Assembly (NCBI RefSeq): GCF_014385435.1
Contig: NZ_JACSUD010000008.1
Location: 1 to 64,000, forward strand
Direction of reading: 5' to 3'
Length of the DNA: 64,000 nucleotides
DNA from: Alloprevotella sp. Lung230
Lineage (GTDB): Bacteria > Bacteroidota > Bacteroidia > Bacteroidales > Bacteroidaceae
Below, in pieces: positions 27,509 through 37,606 of this stretch (its first letter is position 1; the number at the start of each line of letters is the position of its first letter). The position numbers and the translations under genes are program-made. The notes below the pieces were generated by a model that worked only from the letters and a program-made list of their open reading frames with translations, searched no databases and had not been told where the DNA came from.

Positions 27509-30500
27509 ATGCAAAGATTTCTCTCTGCGCTCCCAATCCGTTGGGCACTCCTGCTCGTCACCGGACTGTGGAGCATTCTGGCTGTTGCACAAAGCACTTG
27601 TCCGGAACTGAAAGTGAGCGATTTCAAGGTCAACTATTACGCCGCCAATGCCGATTGTGGCACAGCCGGCCAAATCATCGTGACCTATCGCAACAACGTG
27701 GCGGGCTTCTCGAAGCTCACCTACGAAACCTCGACCGATGGCGCAACATGGGGCAATCCCGTGGAGCAGACCAGTCTGTCCGTACCCACCACCATTCCCC
27801 TCACCGGTTGGACAGCGGGGCAAACCATCCACCTGCGTGTCACCGGCACTTGTCCCTCCGGCACGCAGGAAGTGACGTTCCCCACGCTCACGCACCGCTC
27901 CGAACAGCCCCACGCTGTGGCGCCGGTATTTGAGACTACGCCTGCGGGTGGATGCTCGGCCACGGCCGGTTCTATCGACGTTTCGGTGGGCGAGGTTTCG
28001 GGCTTCACCAAAGCGGAGTATTTCCTTTATCAAGGTACGACACTTTTGAATTCCATCACCTCTAATACGCCTTATGCTGAGAGCACGTTCTACAACCTCC
28101 CTTCGGGCACGTATAAGGTGGTGATGCGCGCCACTCCGGCGTGTACCCCCGCTTCTCCTGGTGCGACTTTCAAAAACGGGGCTTACGAAGTGGAAAAGAT
28201 GGTCAAAGTGAGCTATTTCTCTATCCTGCCCACACCCATTCCCACGCGCGGCACAGCTTGTGCCGGAGGTGTTCGCGTGGCCGTGGCCCGCGTGATGGGC
28301 GTGAACGGCTTGAAGTACGAAGTGCTTCCCTCGGGTGGCGGTGCTGCCTTGCAAACCGAACAGCTTGTCTATCCGAACTTTACACATACGTTCTTCAATC
28401 TGCCCAGTGGCAACTATGAACTCCGAGCCACGAGCGACTGCGGTACGGTGGAGACGGTGCCTTTCACCGTCCCCATTGGTGGCGTCGGCACGCTCTCAGC
28501 GAGTACTCTGCAAGGCACGTACGCCCATTGCTCCATCGGTAAGATTTCGGCCACGGTGCCGGGCACAACCGCAGCCTGCCCTGTGGACTATGTCCTCACG
28601 CCAGATGTCGGCAGCCCCATCACAAAGACAGGTGTTACTACGGAGAGCGTTGTCTTTGAGGGATTACCGGCCGGCAACTATACTGTTTCGGCCTCATGGG
28701 CTGCACAGAACCAGTCCGTGACAATCAATGTGCCCATTGTCAGTCTCGGCACACTCAAAGCCACTTCCACTCGGGCGCGGTATTCCTGCGACCCCACAGG
28801 TACACTAAAAGTTGAGTTGGAGAACGGGGTATATTTAGAACCCATGACCTTGCTCTTGTCCATCAACGGCACTCCCATTCACACAGTCTCCCTAGGTAGC
28901 ACTGAACGTGAGAAGATCCTTACCGGACTTGCTCCCAATGCCTACCAGATGACTCTCATCACCGAGTGTGGTGAACGCATAGAGGGAGAGGGATCTGTGC
29001 CGATGGAGCAACCTATAGGGAAATTACTATTTGAACATAAATCAACAGATTGTGGAACTACACGAACTATACTTTTCACACATACGTTGGATCCGTCAGA
29101 TGAAGGCTTTCGTCAATTTATGAATGGAGGCCGTTATGAAGTCTTTGTGGAAGGTGCTATGGTGGCCAATGGAATGATGCCCACATCGCCAACCTCAACA
29201 GAGACAGACTGGCAGGGAATTACTAAGGGCATCTACACGCTGACCAAAATCCCCGAAACTGACAAAGAAATCATCATTCGATTGTCTGCTTCTTGTGGAA
29301 GTCCAGTTATAGAATCCAGGATACAAAGAGGGTCTTGGGCAATCATACAGGATATTAGATCTATAACATATGAGTATTTGTGCTCTGTTTCTGCGGCTGT
29401 AGAAGTTTCTGTTTATGCCACGACAGTAGGTGAAGAGAAGACCGTAACTGTTACTAATACAGACAATAATACGATAATCTATAATAAACCTTATGGTAGT
29501 AGCTCAATTTCTCTAAAAGGACTTGTTCCCGGTAATTACAAGATAGATGTATATTATGATTGTGCTCCGAATAATCGCATTTCTAAGACTTTTAACATAC
29601 CTTTACCACCCAATTACTATCCACTAGATGTAAGAGTTTCACCTCCCAGTTGTAGTGCACCTTTGGGAACACTTGATATCAGAGGTCCCAACCCCTCTAG
29701 CCCCAATATATATGTGATAGATGTCCTTAATTCTTCGGGAGATATTGTAGCTACCTATCAAGATAGACGTGTGATGTGGAGCACACCAGGATTACCTGCT
29801 GATGTATACCAAGTTAGAATCAGTTCGCCCAGTGAGGGTTGTTCTCAAACTTTCGGGCCTTATGAGATAAAATCTTCTGATTTCGCCTTTAATCCTTACG
29901 CAAAGAAGTTCCATGTAAAACGACAGTCTCCAATTGTAGACGATGTCACCTTTGCACTCTTTTCAGCTGACTGTCTTACTGGTCCTGTGGACTGGAAGAT
30001 TTACGATATGAATAATGTCGAATTACGCCACTATGTGGCCAGTAGCATATCTGAAGAACCTACATTCTACTCTCTTCCCAAACAATTCTATGCTATAGTG
30101 ACTATTGGTACAGCACAGCAAAGAGTTAACATTGACTATAGAACTACTAGCTCAGATGAAATAACGCAAATAACAGATAGATCTCTTGTCGCCATTGATG
30201 AATATAATAGCATCGCGGGTTGTCGAAAAGGAAAAGTTACAGTGACATCACATTTTATTGAAAAAGGATATCCTCAAGGCCCTACAAAGGTATACCTCAT
30301 CAACAATAGTTTTCAGCGTGTAGACTCCGTCGTTTCAACCAGCATCATTGAGAAATGCTCGTTTGAAATTAATGCCGATAATAATTATCAAAAAATTGAA
30401 TATCATTATAACGGGAAAATCTATACACAGGAAGATATCTTCGATAAAACCAGCCATATGAAAATGAATGGTGCAATTTACGATATATATAGTATTGTAT

Positions 30501-33500
30501 TCCCCTCTGGCCCTCGTGACAACCCCTATTACTATGGTGGAATTAATGGTATAATGCAAATTTGGTTGAATCCTGTTGATCCAGCTCCTTGTGAAAATGG
30601 TAAAATTGAATTCTTCACAATGCCTCTTGATGCGGGATTAGTGCTTGAATATAAACTGACACACCAATCTACTGGAGTGCAGGTGACAGGAAAAGTCACA
30701 GCTGCAAATCTTCCTGTCATTCCGAATTTGGCAGAAGGTGATTGGGATGTAAGTATTGTGGCTAAATATCCTTGTTTTGAAAAGGAGCACCACACTGTAG
30801 TCACCATTCGGCCTAGTGCTTTTATTCCAGCAATCGAGATACTGCCCAGCACAGTTTGTTACAACAGCGGAGGCGTGAAATTCACTATACCAGATAATGC
30901 ACGTGGGGGCATTCAAAAAGTAAGCTATAGTTTGACACGCCTTGATGCTATGGGAAATCCTATAGGTCTTCCTACACAAGCCGATGTACCGACCCTCGGA
31001 CATCCTCTAAAAGATCCTTTTGAGATGAGGGTTTCTTCGGGAAGTTACAATGTCACAGCTACCGCTTTTTGTAGTGATGGCACACAAAAGGTATGGAATA
31101 ATGGTGGTAGTCCTCTCATTGTGACAGAAAGTTATCAGACATTGCAAGCCATACAAAATCCAAAATTTACGGTTCCGACCCTTTCTTGTACTCCACGAGG
31201 TAAATTAGGCATAACCATCAATGGAGGATATAAAGGACCAAATTATAAAGATGATTATAGAGTTTATCTCATCGAAACGCCATTGGGACCTGTTCCAGAA
31301 ACATTGCTTCCCCGTACGGATGCCTATAAGAATTCTCCATACTATGCCGATCGCACTTATGGAGAAAATCTGGCTGCCGGAAATTATAAGTTGCGTGTCA
31401 AAGACTATGCCGATTGCTCCACTTTTGATGTGCCAGTGGAAATACCACAAGTACCCGATATAGCAATACCCAGCCTTAATAGTGAGACGCTAATGTCAAT
31501 GCAGGGCTGTAAACTTATCGCTAACATTAAAATTGACCTCAAACCAATTTCTATAGCCACGCAACGATATGGTGTTCCAGAAAATTATGAAGTAGCTCTT
31601 GTTCCAACGGGAGGTGATCGAACCACAGAACGTTGGGCATCAGTATGGTCAAGTGTTTCTGAAGAATATATTCTAAATCCTATCACACATAGTTATGAGA
31701 GAGTACCTTCGTATAGTTATCTGAAGGATACCTTGTCCAACATAGACTTTAGTTCCGGGGCTGACATCCTTATTCGTCAAAAAGGATGTCCGGCTACAAT
31801 GCGTCGCTTTCATGTGCAACCCAAGTGTGTATACGATATTAACTTCACTGATATCAGCGACCAGTGTGGTTCTAAGAGATTTGTCGTTGTCAGCAATAGT
31901 GGTTGTCAAAAGTATCGTTATGTACTAAAAAAAGGAGCGACCATCATTGCAGACAAAATTATCAATTTTACTCCCACACAAAAGAGTTACTACGATGCAG
32001 ATTTTGATATGCCAAACGATTGTCAAAATTATGGTTTGTCGGTTACACCCATTCCACCACTTACTTACTCTAAAGTATGCGATTATGGGATTCAGGGTGT
32101 CGGATGTGCCCCAACAAGGGTGAGTGCAGAGGTAAAAGCTATGTCAACCGATTGCAATGGTGAAAAATATATTTGGAATATGATAAGTAACAACTCCTTA
32201 TGCGATCCTAAAGCTAGATTTGTCATCTATGAGGACGCCACCAATAATAAAGTCGCAGAGAGTCCTGCCGGCGTTTATTCTGATAAGTATGAGAGCACTT
32301 ACCACTATCAACTTGGCAAGACTTATCGTGTGGAATTGTATGATAATTTAGGGCGACCTCTTCTCCAAACGCCTCATTTTCATACGGTCTCCTACGACCT
32401 AGCGACCTCGTATAAGGTGGACGATATAGACCTTGGATACTACTGCCGAACCAATGAGCGCACAGTGAAAATTGGTATATATTCAGATTCTCGATGTTCG
32501 CCAACAGATGATGTTTATCCCATCCAGTCAGTATTTGGCTCCAGTGGAAGCAGCACTCAGCGCATCCCTCAGATTTTACGTATCGAAGCTCGCAATAATA
32601 CGACCGGTGTTATCTATTTCTCGACACAAAATGAATGGAATCAGACGCCTTCGTGCGGCTCACAACAGATTTGGGGAAAGCACTGGCAGACACGAGCCAC
32701 TGATGGCACAATCACCGAAGGAGCCGACTTAACGGCCGGCAACTATACACTCAGTGTGACCACTGACTGCGGTGTAAAAACGAGCACATTTAAGATTGGC
32801 TATAAGCCTGTGATACTCGACATTCAGACTACAGGAACACTGCAATGTGACAATCGCTTGGATATTATGCCGTCCGGACGTGCCTATATTGAGGGCAGTA
32901 CTGAAACGATAGATATCCTGGGCTATAAGTTTGAAGATGACTTGACCACATCTTATCCTTGGGGCACAGGTTTCTCTACTTACATGAAGCAGCGCAAAAT
33001 GATTCTGACGCTCAAATTCCCAGATGGAGAGAGGTGCCAGAGAACTTGGGATTTCGAGGGTGACCAATTCTTCCTCGCCGTGGACAATGCGAAGAGCATC
33101 AGTTATTTCTGTACCGATAGCAACAAGGGCATTATCTCTATAGGTGCCACAGGAGGACATCCACCCTACACCTATACCCTCAAAGAACTGAATGGCACAG
33201 ATTTGGAAACGAAGACCTCAACCGGTGCAGTTACTTTTGAACATGGTACTTTGGGAGAAACTTACTGGATAGACATTACGGACGATTGTGGTCTTGTACA
33301 CATCAAGCAGCGTGCTGTCCTCAACGATTTGGTGAAGATTGGCTACAATATGAGTACAACTCGCTACTTCTGCGATGGCGAAACGGCCAAGTTTGGTGCT
33401 ATCAACTGGGAGGGAGCTACCTACGATTGGACAGGCCCGAATGGCTACTCTTCTCACTCAAGAGAGGTGGAGATTCTCACCTCTAACACGACGGCAGGCA

Positions 33501-34201
33501 CCTATCATGTAGTCGTACACCCTCCCACGTGTAGCACAACATTGGAAGCTGACATCAGAGTTGTGGTGGCCAATGTTAAAGAAGTGAACAGCGGAGTAAG
33601 TCGAACAGCATGTGTAGGTGAAAAGACGATAGTCAATATCGGCAGTCCTACGGTACTCTTGAATGGGCAGGCCACGAACTTGCATAAGTATCAGTGGCAG
33701 ATGACCACCGATGCATCCGACCCGACCTCATGGCGCGGAATCTATGGTGCCACCGAAGAGCAACTGGAATATGTGCCGCGCTACACCGGGACTTTCTATC
33801 TGCGTCGCGTGACTACTCTAGATGGATGTTCGGATTACTCCCAGGTATCTATGCTAACAGCCTCCCCAGGTCTCAACTCTATTGTGTCTTCCGATGAACT
33901 CAATGTCCTCATCGAACACAAGAATCCCTTTACACTCACAGCTGGAATCCTAACTGGTAATCCGAGCCGCACCTATCAGTGGCAGCGTAGTGTAGACAAG
34001 ACAACATGGAGCAACATTACAACGAATGGTAATGATGTGACCTACACGGAGAAAGAACGCTATGCTGCAATAGTCTACTATCGTCGCATCACGTCTGTCC
34101 CAGGGTGCTCTACGGAAAGTCCCATCATCACGGTGCGCTTCAAGAAGCGATATCCCGCCATGGTGAATCCCCACCTGCGCCAGCGTGTGCTGACGGAGTG
34201 A
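27509..34201 (+). CDS. Giant secreted repeat protein (adhesin-like), mosaic GC content
   Basis: The 2230-residue product has a signal peptide (MQRFLSALPIRWALLLVTGLWSILAVAQ) and then a long series of beta-sandwich-like units of roughly 80-110 residues, many closing in a strand of the type LPSGNYELRA, LPAGNYTVSA, LVPGNYKIDV, LAAGNYKLRV or LTAGNYTLSV and often followed by a Cys. This recalls SprB-type and other Bacteroidetes adhesin repeats. Near the C-terminus are two Ig-like units (KYQWQMTTD, TYQWQRSVD). No lipobox and no clear T9SS sorting domain is seen; the end is RFKKRYPAMVNPHLRQRV. GC content falls from about 58% near 28.5 kb to 22-35% in 29.3-30.4 kb samples and returns to about 55% near 33.7 kb. 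Surface adhesion is inferred. Confidence 0.75.
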   Translation: MQRFLSALPIRWALLLVTGLWSILAVAQSTCPELKVSDFKVNYYAANADCGTAGQIIVTYRNNVAGFSKLTYETSTDGATWGNPVEQTSLSVPTTIPLTGWTAGQTIHLRVTGTCPSGTQEVTFPTLTHRSEQPHAVAPVFETTPAGGCSATAGSIDVSVGEVSGFTKAEYFLYQGTTLLNSITSNTPYAESTFYNLPSGTYKVVMRATPACTPASPGATFKNGAYEVEKMVKVSYFSILPTPIPTRGTACAGGVRVAVARVMGVNGLKYEVLPSGGGAALQTEQLVYPNFTHTFFNLPSGNYELRATSDCGTVETVPFTVPIGGVGTLSASTLQGTYAHCSIGKISATVPGTTAACPVDYVLTPDVGSPITKTGVTTESVVFEGLPAGNYTVSASWAAQNQSVTINVPIVSLGTLKATSTRARYSCDPTGTLKVELENGVYLEPMTLLLSINGTPIHTVSLGSTEREKILTGLAPNAYQMTLITECGERIEGEGSVPMEQPIGKLLFEHKSTDCGTTRTILFTHTLDPSDEGFRQFMNGGRYEVFVEGAMVANGMMPTSPTSTETDWQGITKGIYTLTKIPETDKEIIIRLSASCGSPVIESRIQRGSWAIIQDIRSITYEYLCSVSAAVEVSVYATTVGEEKTVTVTNTDNNTIIYNKPYGSSSISLKGLVPGNYKIDVYYDCAPNNRISKTFNIPLPPNYYPLDVRVSPPSCSAPLGTLDIRGPNPSSPNIYVIDVLNSSGDIVATYQDRRVMWSTPGLPADVYQVRISSPSEGCSQTFGPYEIKSSDFAFNPYAKKFHVKRQSPIVDDVTFALFSADCLTGPVDWKIYDMNNVELRHYVASSISEEPTFYSLPKQFYAIVTIGTAQQRVNIDYRTTSSDEITQITDRSLVAIDEYNSIAGCRKGKVTVTSHFIEKGYPQGPTKVYLINNSFQRVDSVVSTSIIEKCSFEINADNNYQKIEYHYNGKIYTQEDIFDKTSHMKMNGAIYDIYSIVFPSGPRDNPYYYGGINGIMQIWLNPVDPAPCENGKIEFFTMPLDAGLVLEYKLTHQSTGVQVTGKVTAANLPVIPNLAEGDWDVSIVAKYPCFEKEHHTVVTIRPSAFIPAIEILPSTVCYNSGGVKFTIPDNARGGIQKVSYSLTRLDAMGNPIGLPTQADVPTLGHPLKDPFEMRVSSGSYNVTATAFCSDGTQKVWNNGGSPLIVTESYQTLQAIQNPKFTVPTLSCTPRGKLGITINGGYKGPNYKDDYRVYLIETPLGPVPETLLPRTDAYKNSPYYADRTYGENLAAGNYKLRVKDYADCSTFDVPVEIPQVPDIAIPSLNSETLMSMQGCKLIANIKIDLKPISIATQRYGVPENYEVALVPTGGDRTTERWASVWSSVSEEYILNPITHSYERVPSYSYLKDTLSNIDFSSGADILIRQKGCPATMRRFHVQPKCVYDINFTDISDQCGSKRFVVVSNSGCQKYRYVLKKGATIIADKIINFTPTQKSYYDADFDMPNDCQNYGLSVTPIPPLTYSKVCDYGIQGVGCAPTRVSAEVKAMSTDCNGEKYIWNMISNNSLCDPKARFVIYEDATNNKVAESPAGVYSDKYESTYHYQLGKTYRVELYDNLGRPLLQTPHFHTVSYDLATSYKVDDIDLGYYCRTNERTVKIGIYSDSRCSPTDDVYPIQSVFGSSGSSTQRIPQILRIEARNNTTGVIYFSTQNEWNQTPSCGSQQIWGKHWQTRATDGTITEGADLTAGNYTLSVTTDCGVKTSTFKIGYKPVILDIQTTGTLQCDNRLDIMPSGRAYIEGSTETIDILGYKFEDDLTTSYPWGTGFSTYMKQRKMILTLKFPDGERCQRTWDFEGDQFFLAVDNAKSISYFCTDSNKGIISIGATGGHPPYTYTLKELNGTDLETKTSTGAVTFEHGTLGETYWIDITDDCGLVHIKQRAVLNDLVKIGYNMSTTRYFCDGETAKFGAINWEGATYDWTGPNGYSSHSREVEILTSNTTAGTYHVVVHPPTCSTTLEADIRVVVANVKEVNSGVSRTACVGEKTIVNIGSPTVLLNGQATNLHKYQWQMTTDASDPTSWRGIYGATEEQLEYVPRYTGTFYLRRVTTLDGCSDYSQVSMLTASPGLNSIVSSDELNVLIEHKNPFTLTAGILTGNPSRTYQWQRSVDKTTWSNITTNGNDVTYTEKERYAAIVYYRRITSVPGCSTESPIITVRFKKRYPAMVNPHLRQRVLTE

Positions 34202-34248
34202 TAAACTTACTTTTCTCTACAACTGCGTAAGTGTACGTAGTTATTTGG

Positions 34249-34350
34249 CCGAGGCCCTCCTGCCCCGAACGATGTATAGCTATTATGAGTTATAGCAATA
34301 TGTGTGAGAGTACATCGTTACGGAAAGGAGCGGCCTCGGTTTCTTTTCTT
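34249..34350 (+). terminator. Long imperfect hairpin after the giant gene
   Basis: CCGAGGCC (34249-34256) pairs with GGCCTCGG (34332-34339). CTCC pairs with GGAG, CCG with CGG, and AACGATGTA with TACATCGTT. The tip holds a smaller palindrome (GCTAT..ATAGC). TTTCTTTTCTT follows. Together this is an approximately 30-bp stem with small bulges, probably a terminator and possibly a structured RNA. Confidence 0.65.
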
Positions 34351-34370
34351 GAGTAACGTCTGTCGGACAA

Positions 34371-34408
34371 AAAAATCCCGCCGACCATCGGGAAGAAGGT
34401 CGGCGGGA
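34371..34408 (-). terminator. maeB terminator
   Basis: CCCGCCGACC and GGTCGGCGGG form a perfect 10-bp stem with an 11-nt loop. On the minus strand a run of T follows (AAAAAAAT on the plus strand before 34377). Confidence 0.8.
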
Positions 34409-34474
34409 GAAGAAGAGGAGTGGCTACGCGGCATGTCGATGTCGGCAGCGAGAGGAGGCGTTCAGCCCCTCGAA

Positions 34475-36763
34475 TTATGCTTGCTGCTTGTGCTTCAAGA
34501 CGAGGGCATCGATGACGGCAATGGCCACGATGTTGACAATGTCGCGGGGCGAAGCGTCGAAGTCGGTGAAGTGGATGGGCTTGTTCAGTCCCATCTGGAT
34601 GGGGCCAATCACTTCGCCGTCGTCGGCCAGCGACTTGATCATCTTGTAGGACGAGTTGGCGGCAGAGAGATTGGGGAAGACGAGGGTGTTGACATCGAGC
34701 CCTTTGAGTCGGGTGAAGGGATATTTCTCATCGCGTGCTTCACGGTCGAGGGCAAAGTTCACCTGCATTTCGCCGTCGATGGCCAAGTCGGGGTGTTCGG
34801 CTTGAAGTTCGGCCACCACCTGCGCCATCTGGGCAGCGCTGCCTTCGCTGTCCGTGCCGAAGTTGGAGTAGCTGATCATGGCAATGGCAGGCGTGCGGTT
34901 GAAGAAGCGGGCCGCCGAAGCCGAAAGGAGGGCGATGTCGCGCAGGGCCTCTTTGGAGGGGTGGCGGTTGATGAGGGTGTCGGCCACGAAGAGGATGCCC
35001 TTCTTGGTGTTGACCACGTGCATGGTGCCGAAGTGGTGGTAGGGGGCGCGCACACCGATGACCTCTTTGGCCACCTTGATGGTGTTGGAGTATTTGGTGT
35101 AGATGCCGGTGATGAGGGCTTCGGCATCGCCCATTTCGACCATCATCATACCGAAGTAGTTGCGCTCGTACATCTTGTCGATGGCCTCTTGGAGGCTGTA
35201 GCCGTTGCGCTGCATGTGGTCGGCAAAGGCTTGCGCGTAGCGTTGTCGCTGCGCCACGTGTTGCGGTTCGCGCATGTCGATGATTTCACAGCCGTCGAGG
35301 TTGAGGTTGAGGTCGTCGGCCAGTTGGCGGATTTTGGCCACGTTGCCCAAGATGATGGGGTGGCAGATGCCCTCTTCCTTGGCGCGGATGGCGCCTTCGA
35401 GGACGTTGGGGTGAGTGCCTTCGGCAAAGACGACGCGGCGGGGATTGGTGCGGGCGGTGTCGATGAGGTTTTGGGCAAACTTCGTCTCCTGTCCCATGAG
35501 TTGGCGCAGTTGCTGGCGGTAGGCCTTCCAGTCGGTGATGGGCTTGCGCGCCACGCCACTCTCCATGGCAGCGCGGGCCACGGCCATCGACACTTCGGTG
35601 ACGAGACGGGGGTCGACGGGTTTGGGGATGAAGTATTCCGGTCCGAAGGTGAAGTGGCGCACGTTGTAGGCACGATTGACGATGTCGGGCACGGGACGCT
35701 TGGCGAGGTCGGCAATGGCCTGCACGGCGGCAAGCTTCATTTCCTCGTTGATGGCGCTGGCGGCGGTGTCGAGCGCTCCGCGGAAGATGTAGGGGAAGCC
35801 GATGACGTTGTTGATTTGGTTGGGATAGTCGGTGCGGCCGGTGGACATGAGCACATCGGGGCGCGCTTCTTTGGCGGCCTCGTAGGTGATTTCAGGCACG
35901 GGATTGGCCAGGGCGAAGATGATGGGCTGGTCGGCCATGGAGCGCACCATGTCCTGCGAGAGGACGTTGCCTTTGGAAAGGCCGACGAAGACATCAGCTC
36001 CGTTGACGGCCTCGGCCAAGGTGGTGACATCGGTGCGGCTGGTGGCAAACTCGCGCTTCTGGGCGTTGAGGTCGGTGCGGTCGGCACGGATAACGCCTTT
36101 GGAGTCGAGCATCACGATGTTTTCCTTCTTCGCTCCGAAGGCACAATAGAGGCGTGTGCAACTGATGGCTGCTGCCCCGGCGCCGTTGATGACGATGCGC
36201 ACCCGGCTGATGTCCTTGCCGGCCACGTCGAGGGCATTGATGAGCCCGGCGCACGAGATGATGGCCGTGCCGTGCTGGTCGTCGTGCATCACGGGGATGT
36301 CGAGTTCTTCTTTGAGTCGGCGCTCGATTTCGAAGCATTCGGGCGCCTTGATGTCTTCGAGGTTGATGCCTCCGAAGGTTGGGGCGATGGCCTTGACGGC
36401 TTGGATGAAGCGCTCGGGATCCTTCTCGTCCACTTCGATGTCGAAGGCGTCAACGCCGGCATAAATTTTGAACAGCAGGCTCTTGCCCTCCATCACGGGT
36501 TTGCCGCTCACGGCCCCGATGTCGCCGAGTCCGAGCACAGCAGTGCCGTTGGAGATGACAGCCACGAGGTTGCCCTTGTTGGTGTAGCGGTAGGCATCGT
36601 CGGGGTTCTTTTGGATTTCGAGGCAGGGTTCGGCCACTCCGGGGGAGTAGGCGAGCGAAAGGTCGGTCTGTGTGCTGTAAGGCTTGGTGGGAACGACTTC
36701 AATCTTTCCTGGTTTGCCTTGTGCGTGATAGGCCAAGGCAGCTTCTTTGGTCACTTTTACCAT
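34475..36763 (-). CDS. maeB: NADP-dependent malic enzyme, MaeB type with phosphotransacetylase domain
   Basis: The 762-residue protein oxidatively decarboxylates malate to pyruvate with NADP. The malic domain opens with [22 protein letters not shown], and the dinucleotide-binding domain has [26 protein letters not shown] carries metal and catalytic residues. From about residue 430 a phosphotransacetylase-like domain follows ([17 protein letters not shown]), which in MaeB proteins is regulatory rather than catalytic. The length is standard for MaeB. A -7 box lies upstream at 36806-36813, and the gene is divergent from tetR. Confidence 0.96.
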   Translation of the reverse strand: MVKVTKEAALAYHAQGKPGKIEVVPTKPYSTQTDLSLAYSPGVAEPCLEIQKNPDDAYRYTNKGNLVAVISNGTAVLGLGDIGAVSGKPVMEGKSLLFKIYAGVDAFDIEVDEKDPERFIQAVKAIAPTFGGINLEDIKAPECFEIERRLKEELDIPVMHDDQHGTAIISCAGLINALDVAGKDISRVRIVINGAGAAAISCTRLYCAFGAKKENIVMLDSKGVIRADRTDLNAQKREFATSRTDVTTLAEAVNGADVFVGLSKGNVLSQDMVRSMADQPIIFALANPVPEITYEAAKEARPDVLMSTGRTDYPNQINNVIGFPYIFRGALDTAASAINEEMKLAAVQAIADLAKRPVPDIVNRAYNVRHFTFGPEYFIPKPVDPRLVTEVSMAVARAAMESGVARKPITDWKAYRQQLRQLMGQETKFAQNLIDTARTNPRRVVFAEGTHPNVLEGAIRAKEEGICHPIILGNVAKIRQLADDLNLNLDGCEIIDMREPQHVAQRQRYAQAFADHMQRNGYSLQEAIDKMYERNYFGMMMVEMGDAEALITGIYTKYSNTIKVAKEVIGVRAPYHHFGTMHVVNTKKGILFVADTLINRHPSKEALRDIALLSASAARFFNRTPAIAMISYSNFGTDSEGSAAQMAQVVAELQAEHPDLAIDGEMQVNFALDREARDEKYPFTRLKGLDVNTLVFPNLSAANSSYKMIKSLADDGEVIGPIQMGLNKPIHFTDFDASPRDIVNIVAIAVIDALVLKHKQQA

Positions 36764-36805
36764 AGTTTCAGTGTTTGTTGCAGGATTGTGCTATATTATT
36801 GAGTG

Positions 36806-36813
36806 CAAAAGTA
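36806..36813 (-). promoter_or_regulatory. -7 box of maeB promoter
   Basis: On the minus strand this reads TACTTTTG, fitting TAnnTTTG. It is 43 bp before the maeB start. No clear -33 element. Confidence 0.5.
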
Positions 36814-36941
36814 CTATTTTTTGTGGAAAGCCTCTTATAAATAAGTGTGTCATTCCTCGAGAAGCCTTGCGAAATGTCAAAAAATACCGTGCACACTCAA
36901 AACCAAAGCGCCGATGAGCGTTTCCATTGCCGAGAATTTTG

Positions 36942-36949
36942 TAATTTTG
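36942..36949 (+). promoter_or_regulatory. -7 box of the tetR-MATE operon
   Basis: TAATTTTG matches the consensus and ends 19 bp before ATG 36969. The TetR product may act on this promoter itself, but no clear palindromic operator was picked out. Confidence 0.5.
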
Positions 36950-36968
36950 CAGCAAAAGTACAACTATT

Positions 36969-37595
36969 ATGCCGCAACTCACTCCACACGCTGTCGAAAC
37001 GCGGCAGCGCATCATTCTGCAAGCCGTGCAAGCCTTTCGCGAAAAAGGGCTGCGAGACGTGCGCATGGACGACATTGCCCATGCTCTGAAAATCTCGAAG
37101 CGCACACTCTATCAGCTCTTCAGCGACAAGGAAGCGCTCGTCATTGCCACCATCGAACACGACCACGCCGAATTTGAAAAGTTTATGGAAGCGAAGACGC
37201 AAGAGACACAGAACGTGCTCGAACTCTTCTTCTGCATCATCGAATATCGCATGAAGAGCGTCAAAGACTGTTCGCCCTGCTTCTTCAGCGACCTCAACCG
37301 ATATCCGCGCTTGGTCGAATGCCTCGATAGCAAACAAGCATTGGCCATCGAATCCAACCTCAAACTTTTGTTGCGCGGTGTGGAAGAGGGTTTGTTCCTG
37401 CCGATGTTTGACTACCGCTTTATATTGGAAACCATGCACACCCAGGTGCGCAATGTCCTCAACGACGAGCGTTTTGCCGACCAAACCTTCAACCACTGTT
37501 TTCTCTGCTTGGTCATCGTCACCTTGCGCGGTTGTGCCACACTACGCGGCATCGAACTCATCGACCGCTTCATGCAGGAACACGAACTCTGCTGA
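36969..37595 (+). CDS. TetR/AcrR family transcriptional regulator
   Basis: The 208-residue protein has a typical TetR N-terminal helix-turn-helix: TRQRIILQAVQAFREKGLRD, then MDDIAHALKISKRTLYQLFSDKEAL (about 31-57). The C-terminal ligand-binding and dimer domain is helical and includes CSPCFFSDL. An efflux gene of the MATE family starts 11 bp after its stop, so it most likely represses its own operon and is released by a substrate of the pump. The ligand is unknown. Confidence 0.9.
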   Translation: MPQLTPHAVETRQRIILQAVQAFREKGLRDVRMDDIAHALKISKRTLYQLFSDKEALVIATIEHDHAEFEKFMEAKTQETQNVLELFFCIIEYRMKSVKDCSPCFFSDLNRYPRLVECLDSKQALAIESNLKLLLRGVEEGLFLPMFDYRFILETMHTQVRNVLNDERFADQTFNHCFLCLVIVTLRGCATLRGIELIDRFMQEHELC

Positions 37596-37606
37596 TTTCG
37601 CCTCCC

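Noticed and set aside
34304-36802. An 832-codon plus-strand open frame opposite maeB
   Set aside because: It mirrors maeB codons and is full of Gly, Val, Asp and His runs typical of antisense translation. The opposite strand has intact catalytic motifs.
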